64,000 nt of DNA from Diaminobutyricibacter sp049994905 (lineage in GTDB: Bacteria > Actinomycetota > Actinomycetes > Actinomycetales > Microbacteriaceae), in NCBI RefSeq assembly GCF_049994905.1, contig NZ_CP188258.1, positions 3,596,001 to 3,660,000 of the forward strand. Reading direction: 5' to 3'. A program made the translations under genes and the position numbers. Below are positions 49,992 to 61,800 of the stretch, one piece after another. The notes below the pieces were generated by a model. That model was given only the letters and a program-made list of their open reading frames with translations. It searched no databases and had not been told where the DNA came from. The stretch's first letter is position 1. Every line of letters begins with the position of its first letter.

Positions 49992-50363
49992 TCACTCAAC
50001 CCGACCCCGGTCCCGATCGGGTTGTACGTCTCGTCCCTGCTCATCGTGTTGGTCGGCGGAGGGAAGCCGTTCCGGCGACATCCGTGATGGATCATCCGAC
50101 GCGGCGCCGGAGACCTGGGCGGCACGCAACTGGATGCTGATCGTGGGCCGGCCCGGCTTCAGCGGGCCCTCCCCACCGTCGAACGGCCGGGAATCATTGA
50201 ACCTCGCCTCCCTGCGGGACGTCTCTGCCCGGAGGGCCTTCTCCACGAAATGCGACCAGCTTCGGTCACCCTCCAGCCAGCGTGTCGCCTCGTATGCCGC
50301 CCGCGCCCGCACCAGGCCATCCCCGCCGATGTAGAAACTCACGTTTCGGATGTCGTCAGCCAT
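49992..50363 (-). CDS. ParB-C-like small protein (centromere-binding C-terminal domain)
   Basis: A 123-residue protein whose first 75 residues resemble the C-terminal centromere-binding domain of plasmid ParB proteins (pattern VSFYIGGDGLVRARAAYEAT, then EGDRSWSHFVEKAL and RREARFNDSRPF ending GRP). The rest is acidic and low in structure. I chose the ATG at 50363; there is no clear ribosome-binding site. No ParA or partition site is nearby, so a partition role is doubtful and the domain may now bind DNA in another role. Family call from memory only. Confidence 0.5.
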   Translation of the reverse strand: MADDIRNVSFYIGGDGLVRARAAYEATRWLEGDRSWSHFVEKALRAETSRREARFNDSRPFDGGEGPLKPGRPTISIQLRAAQVSGAASDDPSRMSPERLPSADQHDEQGRDVQPDRDRGRVE

Positions 50364-50439
50364 ACGTTCAGCGTCGCGAAAGCGACGTTCGGCCGCACGG
50401 GCAGAATTGCCCGTATTAGTACGCGGATCGGGCGAGTGT

Positions 50440-50490
50440 GACAGTTCCGGGCGAGCGTGACCGCTGTGCGCGGCACGCTCGTCCGGGACC
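50440..50490. repeat. palindromic repeat element, copy 1
   Basis: TCCGGGCGAGCGTG (50446-50459) and CACGCTCGTCCGGG (50474-50487) form an inverted repeat with one G-T pair and a 14-base loop, upstream of telA. The whole element resembles copy 2 at 52742-52797 read on the other strand. Confidence 0.65.
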
Positions 50491-50552
50491 GGCACGGTCG
50501 GCACGACGTACTCTTAGCTCAGGAGCACTTCGCGCAGCCAGAGGAGATGCCG

Positions 50553-51764
50553 ATGTCCGAGTCCGACCTGAAGCAGCCGACGACACCACCCGAGCAGGAA
50601 CCCACAGTGGAAATCGTCCTGACACCACCTCAGGCGGTCCCCGAACTGAAAGGCGACCAGGCGGTCGGGATGGTCGCCCTGGCACCCGAGAAGCGGGCCG
50701 AGCTCACGAAGAAGGCAGACGAATTCGTCGCCGCCCTGGCGTCTGAAGAGCCGGGCAGCCCCGAATTCACCCGCAAGGTCGAAGACATCGTGCGCATGGG
50801 GGAGCGCGAGATCCGGTCGTCGGCAGAGGTCTCGACCCGGATGCTCGAACGGCCCGCATCGTCGCTCGCCTCGGCTCGCGGCCACGGGGCCACGTCCGAC
50901 CCTCAGGCCCAGGTCGTGCGCACGCTGCAAGACCTGCGCACGACGATCACGGACCTCGATCCCGGGCACGCCGACCTGACCGGACCGAAAGGCCTGCTCG
51001 GGCGCATCCCGGGCGGCCGCAGGCTGATGCACTATTTCGAGCGGTACCAGTCGGCGCAGAAGCACCTGGACGCGATCATCCGCGCGCTCATCTCGGGGCA
51101 GGACGAGCTCCTGAAAGACAACGCCGCCATCGAACTGGAGCGCGCGAACCTCTGGAAGACGATGGGAAAACTCGGCGAATACGCGACGCTCGCTGCGGCG
51201 CTCGACGAGGCCACGGCAGCGAGGGTGGCCGCACTGCGCCCGACCGACCCGAAGATGGCCGACACGCTCACGGCCGACGCACTGTTCCCCATCCGCCAGC
51301 GCAGGCAGGACCTCACCACGCAGATCGCCGTATCCGTGCAGGGGTACCTCGCCCTCGATGTGGTACGCAAGAACAACCTCGAGCTGATCAAAGGCGTCGA
51401 ACGCGCCAGGACGACGACCGTCTCGGCGCTGCGCACCGCCGTGATCGTTTCACAGGCGCTCGCCAACCAGCGGCTGGTGCTCGACCAGATCAGCGCACTC
51501 AACGATGCGACGAACTCGATGATCGATCGCACGGGCGAACTCCTCAAGCAGCAGACGGCGACGGTCAACGAAGGGGCCGCATCGTCGGGGGTCAGCGTCG
51601 AGACGCTCCAGCGCGCCTTCGACAACGTGTTCGCCACGATGGATGCGATCGACGGCTACCGCGCACAGGCGGTCGAGTCCATGGCGGTGACGGTCGACGC
51701 CCTCGAACAGCAGGTGGCCCGGTCGCGGACCTACCTGGACCGCTCGCACTCCGGGGCGAACTGA
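50553..51764 (+). CDS. toxic anion resistance protein (TelA family)
   Basis: A 403-residue TelA-family protein, named for tellurite resistance although the mechanism is unknown. It shows ITDLDPGHADLTGPKGLLGRIPGG near residue 128, GQDELLKDNAAIELERANLWKTMGKL near 180 and a long helical C-terminal half with SVSVQGYLALDVVRKNNLELI-like segments. I chose the ATG at 50553 with GAGGAG six bases upstream. It converges with the next gene, and two related palindromes flank the pair. Confidence 0.87.
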   Translation: MSESDLKQPTTPPEQEPTVEIVLTPPQAVPELKGDQAVGMVALAPEKRAELTKKADEFVAALASEEPGSPEFTRKVEDIVRMGEREIRSSAEVSTRMLERPASSLASARGHGATSDPQAQVVRTLQDLRTTITDLDPGHADLTGPKGLLGRIPGGRRLMHYFERYQSAQKHLDAIIRALISGQDELLKDNAAIELERANLWKTMGKLGEYATLAAALDEATAARVAALRPTDPKMADTLTADALFPIRQRRQDLTTQIAVSVQGYLALDVVRKNNLELIKGVERARTTTVSALRTAVIVSQALANQRLVLDQISALNDATNSMIDRTGELLKQQTATVNEGAASSGVSVETLQRAFDNVFATMDAIDGYRAQAVESMAVTVDALEQQVARSRTYLDRSHSGAN

Positions 51765-51812
51765 GGTCGGTCGCGCCCTGCGGGTCAGGTGCAGCGGATC
51801 GGGCGCGGCAGG

Positions 51813-52637
51813 TCAGGACAGGTCGAGCCTCGACCCGGCGAAGCGGTCGGCGAGGAACCGGCCGTTGATGAGCAGGGCGGACGCGTCGTGGTCGACCGCC
51901 GCATCCCGCATCATCTTCGCGGCCGTCTCGAGCGCGTCCAACTGGGAGACCAGCGCCTGCGCAGGCGTGGTCCCATCGGGGAAGACGTGCTCGACCGCCC
52001 AGTCGGCGGGCAGAGAGAGGTAGGCGCGAAGCGTGTCCGGCAGGTAGACCGTCGCGGTACGCCGCACGATCACCTCGGCTTCGCCCTGGCCTGCGACACG
52101 GGGAAGGGTGTCGGCGAGGAGCCCGCCGATACGCCCGACCGCTGCGATCGCCTCCGACGGCACGCGACTGCCGAGTCTCGCCGGCAGGGTCAGAAGGTCG
52201 CCTTCGAGCGTCGACTCGCTGACCCGGATCTCCGACCCGGCCGGTTCGATGCCGAGCGTCTGCAATGCGCGCGATCCGGATGCCGAGTCGCCGGCAGCAT
52301 CCGCAGCGAGCGCCGCGACCTGACCCGCGAAAGCCGTCAGCCATTCGCCGAGCGTCATCGCGTGGCTGGAGATGGTCGCACCTCTATATAGGCGCGCCCA
52401 TTCCGCTTTCCAGCGTGGACCGGGTTCGTAGCCGAGCGTCAGTGCCTCGTTGGTTCCGATGAGGCGCACCTGGCTGATCGTGCCGACGCGGCGGGAGATC
52501 CGGTCTGCGAGTGTGCGTGTGCGGTCGACGAAGAAGACCTGCTCCATGACCTCGGCCGGCAGTGTGCGCGCGACGCTCGCGACGAGGTCGCCCAGAAACG
52601 CCTGAGGGTCGGTGTCGGCTGCGGCAGGTTCGGTCAT
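51813..52637 (-). CDS. hypothetical protein, convergent with telA
   Basis: A 274-residue soluble-looking protein without a signal peptide or membrane helix. It is alanine- and leucine-rich, predicted helical, with a conserved-looking LTLGYEPGPRWKAEWARLYRG near residue 68. I recognise no family. It ends 48 bases from telA and lies between the same two palindromic elements. Confidence 0.75.
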   Translation of the reverse strand: MTEPAAADTDPQAFLGDLVASVARTLPAEVMEQVFFVDRTRTLADRISRRVGTISQVRLIGTNEALTLGYEPGPRWKAEWARLYRGATISSHAMTLGEWLTAFAGQVAALAADAAGDSASGSRALQTLGIEPAGSEIRVSESTLEGDLLTLPARLGSRVPSEAIAAVGRIGGLLADTLPRVAGQGEAEVIVRRTATVYLPDTLRAYLSLPADWAVEHVFPDGTTPAQALVSQLDALETAAKMMRDAAVDHDASALLINGRFLADRFAGSRLDLS

Positions 52638-52741
52638 CGCGCGCGTCCCTCCTCGATCGCCCTCCGCTCATCCAAGCACGTCCGGCCGCCGGGCAGAACA
52701 GGCCGCGAATCGCGCGTACCGATTGTCATGCGCGCCGACGT

Positions 52742-52797
52742 GGCTGTTCCGGACGAGCGCGTCACGCGCGCCGGGCACCCTCGTCCGGAACAGTCAC
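52742..52797. repeat. palindromic repeat element, copy 2
   Basis: CTGTTCCGGACGAG (52744-52757) and its exact complement (52780-52793) enclose a 22-base loop. Read on the minus strand it begins GTGACTGTTCCGGACGAGGG, close to copy 1 (GTGACAGTTCCGGGCGAGCG at 50439). The rest of 52638-52828 holds nothing else recognisable. Confidence 0.7.
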
Positions 52798-52828
52798 CCT
52801 CGGGCGGCCGAGCCGGCTGCCGCCAGAC

Positions 52829-55800
52829 TCAGCGGGTGCCGGGGCGGCGGCGGGCCAGCAGCAGGCCGAGCCCGAGGATGAGCACGAGCAGTCCGCCGGC
52901 CAGGCCGCCGAAGCCGAGCGTGGTAGAGCCCGTCGGTGCGAGCCCGGTGCCGGTGCCCGTGCCCGTTCCGGTCGTGGTACCGGCGGTGGTGCCGGAGCCG
53001 GTGCCCGTTCCGGCCGGCGCGACCGGCTTCGTCGGCGGCGTCACGGGTGGTGGGGGCGGCGGCACGACTTTCGCGGGCGCCTGGTTCACGTAGACGTTGC
53101 GGATGGCCGCGTGTTGGTAAGCAGGATCGTCACTTTCGCTGGAGTGGCTGATCGTCTCGACATTCGAGCCGGGCGGGAAGGACGTGACACCGGCATTGAG
53201 CTGCACGATGACCGTCTTGGGCCCGACGTCGCCTGCGGCGAACTCGAGTACAGCGCTGTCTGCGAACGTCACGCCGCCGTCGATGGAGATCTGCGCGTAG
53301 GGCGCACCTCCGCCGTATGCCGCGGAGATCGTCACGAAGACCGTCGCGGTCGGCGGTGTGGCGAGCTGGATGGTGTACGTGTCGGTGATCGGCCCGCCCG
53401 GCTTCACGACGGTGGCGCCACCCGATTCCGTGACGATGACGACGCCGGAGCCGGCGACCGGCACGACGAGCGGCACGAACACCACCGGCGGCGGGTCTTC
53501 ACCGGGCAACAGCAGCGGAGTGGGCGTCGGCACGGCCCCCGTGAAGAGCCTGAGCGTCGCTTTTGCGGCGAAGTGGCGCATCGTCACGTGCAGTCCTTCG
53601 CCTGTCACCCCATTGATGGTGGAGACGAAGCCGCCGAGGTTGTCGAACGCGGTGACCCTGACGGTGCTCGCACCGACGCCGCCGTCGAGCGACAGCAGAC
53701 CGTTCGTGAGGTAGGCCTTCGTCAGCGGCTGGCGCGCGACGACGATGATGAACCTGTCGGCCCCGGTGCCGGCCTCGATGCGGAGCTCGGCGAGATTGTG
53801 GTTGATCGTGTAGGTGTCGTTGCCCGCTCCGCCGAAGATGGTGGTCGGGAAGCTGACTCCGTCGCTCAGCAGCCCGAGCTTCGTCGCGACCGTCGGGAAC
53901 TGGTCTTCGGGGTGCACGGCCGGCGGGATGCGCGGTGTCGCGAACAGCTGGCCGATGATGAACCGGTCGTTGCCGTCGCCGCCGTCGATGGTGGTGATCG
54001 CACTGTTGTCATCGACGACGAAGAGGTCGTTGCCCCCGAGCCCGTTGACGGTGAGGCGGCCGTTGATGTGGTCGTCGTAGTTGATGCGTTCAGCATCCAG
54101 GATGCCGTGCAGCAGCGCGACGAATGCCGGGTCCGCAGCTCCCGGCTGGTCGGGGATGATGGAGGCGCCGCGCAGCAGGAACACGTCCGGCCCGTCGGAG
54201 CCGTTCACCGTCAGGGTGTTGAGTCCGCCCCTTGGTCCCGAGTTCAGCACGTTGACGAGGTAGTCGTGGTTGAGGGGGTCGACGCTCCCCCACGTGGTCA
54301 CGACGTAGCTGTTGTCACCGGTCTCGCCGTCGAGGAGCAGCGAGTCGCGCACCGGCAGGCCGTTGTACACGTCGCCGGATGCGTCGATGTGGGTCGTCGA
54401 CATCGTCTGGAGGTGGTCGACGATGAACACGTCGTTCCCGTCGGGAAGGCCGGCCTGGCTCGACGCGCCGCCATAGACGTTGGTCTGGCCGCCGAGGAAG
54501 GTGTGGTCGAAGAAGAAGGTGTCGACACCCGCGCCGCCGAAGATGTTCGTCGGATGCCCGGTCACCGTGCCGGCGAAGTGCATCGTCGACCCGACCGGGC
54601 TGGCGGGGTTCTGCAGGTATTCTCCGACGATCGTGACAGTGGCGCCCTGGATGAGGCTGGTCGTCGCCGACTCGAGGTCGTCGCCGATGCGCAGCAGCAC
54701 CGAGCCCAGCGCGACGATGCGGCCCTCCGTGAGTGTCGTCGCACCGTCGAGGGTGCTGCCCCCGGCAAGCAGGTCGAGGCTCGCATCCGTCCGCCCCGTG
54801 ACGTACGGGATGGTGAGCCGCACGTCTCCGAAGACCGATTCGGCACGCAGGACGTTGAGAGCACCCGACGCCTCCGTGATGTAGATGTCGCCGTTGGCCG
54901 GCACGGCACCGGGCAGCGCCCCCGGGCCGTCGGCCAGCGCGTAGAGGCGACCTCCCGCTGCGGCGTTCGTGTCGATGGTGATGTCGCTCACGCCGGTCGC
55001 CGATGCAGCACCGATCGAGCCGTTGTGCGCGATCAGATCGATGTTGTTCCCGATCACGGTCGGGTTCGTTCCGTCGATGTTGTTGAGGATCGCACCGTTC
55101 TGGTCGATGAGTGCGACGTCGCCGACGAACGAATCGACGAGGTTCAGGTAGAGGGCGCCGGTCGTTTGCGCAAGATAGATGCCGTTGGCGGCGAGGGCGA
55201 GCACCCATCCGCGCGCCGCGTTCGACGAGTGGATCTCCAGGTAGTTGACGGCGGGAACGAGGAAGCCGATGCCGCCGGTGAGCGCGAGGAGGGTGATCCT
55301 GTTGCCGGTCACGCGGGCCGAGCCGTCGGTGATTCCGCCCACGTCGAAGATGGATGCGCCGGTGTCTGCAGCGATCAGCGTCACATCGCTGGCCGTGGAG
55401 GTGATGGTGCCGACGCGCAGATCGCTGACGGTCTCTGTGTCGACGATCGAGCCGTTGGTGAAGAGGTCGATCTCACCGGTCTGGTCCTGGGTCGAGAAGG
55501 GCGTCGGCAGCTCGATTCCGCTCAGCGTCGCATCGACATTGGTGTGGGCGTCGATGTTGAGCACCGTGCGCGCCGCCGTGTGCCGAACGTTGATGTTGTT
55601 GCCCGCGCTCAGGTCCTGGAAGACGTAGGTGCTCGGGTAGAAGGTGTTCACGGTGCCGAACGCGACGATCACGTTGTCGTTGTAGACGTACGGTCCGGCA
55701 GGATCCGGGTGGAAGAAGACCCGGTATTGTCCGGTCGGCGGCACCGTGGTGGTGAATGCCGGCGGCTGGTACACGTCCACCTGGAGGAACGTCGACGTGA

Positions 55801-58800
55801 AGGTGGGCGTGTCGTTGCCCTGCAGGCTGTCGCCCAGCACGATGTCGATGTTGCGGCCTGCATGGATGAGCGGGATCGTCGGGGTGAAGGTGGTCGCGGG
55901 GCCGCGCAGGATCGACGTGATGTCGAGAACGACGTCGTCACGCGCATCCGCCGTCAGCGACACGAACCGGGTCGGGTCGACGTTGTCGACGACGTAGTCG
56001 CTCTGCACCAGGATGACTGGGATCGGCACCCGCAGGCTGAAGAGTCCGCTGACCAGGATTCCGATCGTGCCGTTGTCGGCCAGGATCACCAGGGTGTTCG
56101 TGACGACCAGCGGCCCGTCCGGGCCGGCGAGGATGTCTCCGTGCTGGTTGTCGATGCGCGTCGACCCGATCGGGTTGTAGATGCGGCCGTCGATGAAGAG
56201 CTGCGCCGTGCCGTTGCCGGACACCAGGTAGTTCTCGATGTCCACCGCGGTCGGGATGAAGATCGGCTGCCCGATCGTGAAGAGGAACCCGGTGCTGTCC
56301 TGCACCTTCACGCTGATGGTCGCCGCGACGCTGGTCAGGTTGACCACGTTGATCGCGTGCACGGTCATCGTGCGGCTCGACGAGTTGTACAGCTTCACGA
56401 AGTCGAAGGTGTTCTGCGCGACGAACTTTCCGTCGGTGCCGGTGATGACCCCGGCCGGCGGCGAACCGCCCGCGAGCGAACCGGGGATGTTCGCGAAGAA
56501 GGTCGCAGCGGCACCGCCGGTGTTGTTGATGTCCTGCACCTCGATGATGCGGCCGACCGGGATGGTGCTGCCGAGGCCGTACGTGTTGCCGAGGTCGTCT
56601 TTTACCACCACGCCGTACAGTTTCACGATCGTGCCGTTGGTATCGACGACGAGTTGCGGGTCGGCGGCATGGAGGTACACGGTGGCGTGCCAGCTGATCA
56701 CGCGGCGCGCGTTCTCGGTCGTGCCGCCGTGTGTTCCGCCGCCGTCGAATGCCGCGCCGTCCGAGTTGGTGGGGCGCGACCAGTTGGTGAGCAGCTGGAG
56801 CGCTTCGACGTCGAGGAGGGCGGTGCGGATGACCGACCCGGCATCCGCCGTCACGTTCGATTCGCTGTTGTACCCGATGTTCGAGGTCGAGTTGGTGTCG
56901 CCGCCGAGGCAGCCGCAGTGCGCATCCGTCGACGCGATCAGCGTGATCGCATTGTGAACCGCTTTCAGCGTGACCGTCTCGTAGCCGACGATCTTCACGT
57001 CGTGCTCGAGGTGCACGGTGGCGTTGCTGGTGACGTTCACGTTCGCGGTGGCATCGGATGCTGCGCCGAGCGCCTTCGCGTGCGTGTGGCCGTTGTTGTG
57101 GGCGTTGACACTGTCGACGCTGGCGAGCACGGTCACGTTGTCGGCGGTGAGGTGGGCGAAGGGCTGCAGGTCGACCGTCGTGGTGATGCCGATGTTGAGG
57201 TCGCAGCCGGGGCTGCCGCATTCGCCGGCGTGGGCATCCACACCGAGGCCGCCGCCTTCGGCGCTGGTCGCGACGTTTCCGAAGGCACCGGTGTGCGCGG
57301 CGACACTGAGGTCGTTGCCTGCAGTGATGGTGCCGCCGACCGTGGTGACCGTGCTGATGTTCAGTGTCGCCCCGGCATCCGAACTGACGCCGGCGCCGAG
57401 CCCGCCGGCGCTGGACTGCGACAGCGCCTGCGCCTGGCCGAAGGTGAGCGGGTTGATCGTGACGTCGGCTCCGGCGGTGATGGTGGTTCCGCCTGCCACC
57501 GTCACCGTGGTGCTGGTCGTGGTTGACGACTGGGCCGCTGCGCTGCCGATGGCGACGAGGCCTCCGCCGCCGTTGGCCGAGTCGGCGCTGACGCCGGCGT
57601 TCGAGTTCGTGGTGACGACGACCGAGCCGAGGGCGGTGATCGAGGTGTTCGCGCCGCCGATGGTCACGGTGACGACCGCCGTCTCGTTCGCGTTGGTGTT
57701 GGCGTGGCTGGAGCTGATGATGCCGCCGCCCGAGCCGTTGACGGTCGCGGTCGAGAGCTGGCCGCCTCCGGCGGTGGTGCCGCCGATGCCGACGGCCGAG
57801 AGGGTCTGCGTTCCGCTTCCGGCGGAGGTGAGGTCGACCACGAGGTCCTGCGGCCCGCTGCCGATGCCGAGGTCGACGATCGCCGGGGCGAAGTTTCCAA
57901 CGCCGACCACGCCGGTACCGTTCAGGGCGATCGGGGCCCCGCCCGGCGTGGTGGCGAGCTGGAAACTGCTGGAGGTCGCGCCGACGATGTAATAGCGGGC
58001 GCCGTTGTCGAGACCCAGGATGGGCTGCTGGCCCGGGGTCCAGAATCCGTGGACCACCGCGCTGCCGGCGGTGGAATGGTCGGGGGTGAGGCCGATCGGG
58101 TTGACCGGGATGGGGTTGTTGCTGCCGTCGACGCAGGTCCCGGTGGCGTCGCACAGGTTCGCGGCCAGGCGGATCTGGTTGTTGTTGAGCACGATCACGA
58201 AGTAGGTGTGGCCGTTGACCAGGCCGCCCACCGGGTCGGTCGACCCTTCGTAGACGACCTGCTGGCCGGTGGTGAAGCCGTGGTTCTGGATGGTGATCGT
58301 GTTGTCGTTCACGAACTGGAGCGCCGGCGGGTTGCCGGAGATGATCGGGTTGTTGCTGCCGTCGACGGCGACCTCGACCTGGTCGGTCGTGAACAGGTGG
58401 AGGGCGTTCGGGGCGGTGTAGGTGACCGCGTTGCCGTTGCTGTACCCGTTGGCGGCGCTGATGGTGTTGCCGCCGGTGACAGTGGAGCCGCTCGCGGTGA
58501 CGGGCGTGGTCGGCGTGGTCGCGTCGAAGAGCTGGATGTCGGATGCGTCGACGACGTGCACGCGGTACCGGTGGCCGGAGACGAGACCGGGGACGGCCGA
58601 GCCCCCGTTGGGAACGATGTAGATGACGAGATCGCCCTCGTGGAGGTTGTGGCTGACCGGCACGAAGCTGGACCCGACCTGGATGCCGAACTGGATGGTG
58701 TCGGTCGCCGGGTCGATGTGGGCGCCGTCGAAGATCGAGCCGAGCTGTACAGCGTTCGGGTTGATGACGATGACGTTGTACTGGGCGTTGTTGCTCAGCC

Positions 58801-61800
58801 CGCCGACGGTGGTGCCGCCGTTGTTCGTGTAGGTGACGGTTCCGCCCGTCGTGAAGGAGTGCGGCGCCGACAGGGTGATGGTGTCCGTGCCGGTGTTGAC
58901 GCCGGTGTTGCCGTCGAAGTCGCTGTGGTTGGGGCTGGGAGGCGCTGTCGTGTTCTGCTGTGCACTGAGGGTGATGGTGCCGCCCGCGAAGATCTGCGCT
59001 CCGGCCGCGATCGTGAGGTTGACGGTCGGGTTGGTCACGACCCTGGCGTTGTTGGAGCTGATGTTGAGCAGGATGCCGACCGACGTGCTGAGCGCCGACG
59101 AGATCGAGACCGGGTTCGATGCGACGCCGACGGTGATGTTGCCGGTCGTCGCGATGGGTGCGCCGGCCGAGGCGAAGTCGGCCTCGACGGTCGTGGTGGT
59201 CGTTGCGGTCGCGCCTGCGGCGGAGATGGCGACGCCCGCTCCGCTGGTGTCGCTGATCAGGGCGGTCGAGGTGTCACCGCTGGTCGCCTGCACCGAGATG
59301 GATGCTGCGCCCGGCGTGGTCGCGGTCGCCCCGTGGGCTGCGCCGAGCATCCGGGCGAACGTGCGGGCGTTGTCGGTCGCGGCCGGGTTGGCGCTGGAGA
59401 CGGTTCCGAGGCCGCCGTTGACGGAGCCGCCCTTGGCCGTCACGCCGTTGGTCGCCGTGGCGACGACCGCGACGGTGGCGCTCGGGGCGTTGAGCAGCGC
59501 GCCGGCGTCGATGTTCGCCTGGGTGACCGCGTTCGATGTGATGAGTGCGACCGGCGACGAGGAGCCGACCGTGATGAGGCCGTAGTTGCGGGCGCCGGCG
59601 GTGGTGGCGGCCGAGTTCGTCGCCGTCGACTGCACGGTCAGGCCGGTCGCCCCGGTGAGCACGCCGCCGAAGTCGGCTGAGGTGCCGGCGTCGATCTTCG
59701 CGGTCGGCAGCGTCAGCCCGAGCACGAACGCACCGACCGAGAGCGTGTCGGTGGCGGCGCTGACCGTCGCGGCGGAGGAGGCGGCGACCGATGCGAGACC
59801 GCTCGTCGCGAGCGAGCCGGTCCCGTAGTGCGCCGTCACGCCCGCGGAGCCCAGCAGTTCGGCGTCGACCAGTGCCGCGTTGAAGCTGGCGACACTGATG
59901 TTCAGCGCGTCCGCGACCGCGGTGATCGTGTTTGTTGCGGAGGCTCCCACCGAGGCGCCGGTGGATGCGAGCAGGGCGCCGTCCATGGATGCCGTCACCG
60001 GCGAACCGATCCTGGCCCGTGCGAAGAAGACGCCGCCGCTGATCACGCCGCCGCTGTTGCTCGACACTTCGGCGTCGACGGACGTGCCGCCGGGTGTCTG
60101 CGCCGAGACCGTGAACGGGCCGCGGGCGGTGATGCGCGCGCTCGAGGCGATCACGGCGGCGATCGCGGCGCTCGAGGTGACGTCGGCGAGCGCGATGACC
60201 CCGGTGATCCCGGCGATGCTGAAGTTGTCGACCTTGACGGTGGCGGTCGCGGTGTTGTGGCCGGTCGCTGTGACGGAGAAGGCCCCGGATGCGGTGGTGC
60301 CGCCGTCGAACTCCGCGCGGGTCGGTGCCGCGACGGTCGCGGTCGGCGACAGGCCGGCCATGGTGAAGAGTCCGACATTCACCTGTGACGGCTGCGCGAG
60401 GGCGCTGTCGACGCTCGTCGCACGCAGGATCACGTCACCGGTTCCGGCGTTGACGGTCGTCGCGCCGGCGTCGACGAGGGCGCGCACCCCGGCCGTCGCG
60501 GTGACCTGTGCGACCGTGTCTCCGAACGCGCCGCTGACGACGCCGATGGAGACGACCTGGGAGGTGGAGCGGGCCGAGCTGGTCGCGTCTGAGGTGACCT
60601 GGAGACCCTGGCTGATGATCGGGTCGGCGAGTTCGGCTCGCGTCTCGCCGGCGACGATGGCCGTGGCGGCGTTGGCCGCACCGGTGAAGATGCCGACGCT
60701 CGCAGCATCCGTCGATGAGGTCGCGTGGCTCGCGTTCGTGGCGGTGACCTTCACTGCCCCGATGGAGCTGAGCGTTCCGCCGGAGACGATCGCCACCACG
60801 CCCGCGCTCTGCTGGATTTCGGCGTCGACGAGAGCCAGCGTGACGCCGAAGCCGGTGAGCCCGACGCTCTTCGTCGACGCGGTCGCCGTGCTGTCGCCTG
60901 CGGCTGCGACGGTCACCGCGCCGGACGAGAAGACGGGCGCCCGGAGTTCCGCGGTCGTCGCACCCGCAAGGATCGCGCTGGCGAGGAAAGCGCCTGCGGT
61001 GATGAGTCCCCCGCCTCCGCTCGTGACGGTCGCGGAAGCGAAGTTGCCGTGGGTGCCGTCGGAGACGATGGTCGCCGTCACCTGCACGAGGCCGAAGCTG
61101 CGGAGACTTGCCTTCGGGCCGACGCTGGCGAGCACATCCGCGCTCTGGGCGACCGTGGCGAGTGCGCTCGTGCCCTGCCCTCCGCCGAGGAGTGTGATGC
61201 CGACGACGAAGGCGTCCGCTGTCGCCTGGTTCTGTGCGCTCGCCGTCACGGCGATGGAACCGGATGCGGAGACCACGCCGTCGAGGTGCGCTTCGGTCGC
61301 ACCCGAGATCGTCGCGATCGGCAGCAGGAGACTGAAGCCGATCAGGCTGAGCGTGACGCTCGGCGTCGTGGCGCTCGCGTGGTTCTGCGAGGTCGCGCCG
61401 ACCACGACTGCTCCGCCTCCGGAAAGGTTCGCGCCGCTGGTGAACTGGGCGATGACGGATCGGGACGTCGTCGCCCTGGCGAGGTTGATGCCCGCAGCGA
61501 ACGCGCCGGTCGCGACACTGAGGGTCGATGTGCTCGGGGTGTTCGTGCCATTCGCGGTGATGGATGCGCCGCCGGAGAGGCTGGCGTGCCCGCTGTAGGT
61601 GGCGGTCGTGGTACCCGAGATGGCCGCGACTGCGACAGCGCCGGAGATGCCGCCGCCGACACCGACGGACACCGAGTAGGACCGGACGGGAACCACGATC
61701 GTCGAACGGGCGACCTCGACGATGCCGCCCGCCAGCGCCTGCGAGCCGATCGAGACGTTTCCGATCGTCGCCGTCGTGTTCCCATCGACCAGTGCGACCG

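Noticed and set aside
52562..57526. Very long open frame on the plus strand (about 1,650 codons) opposite the giant adhesin gene
   Set aside because: It is Arg/Asp/Val-rich with no recognisable domain, has no ribosome-binding site, and is explained by the strong third-position GC bias of the adhesin gene on the other strand.
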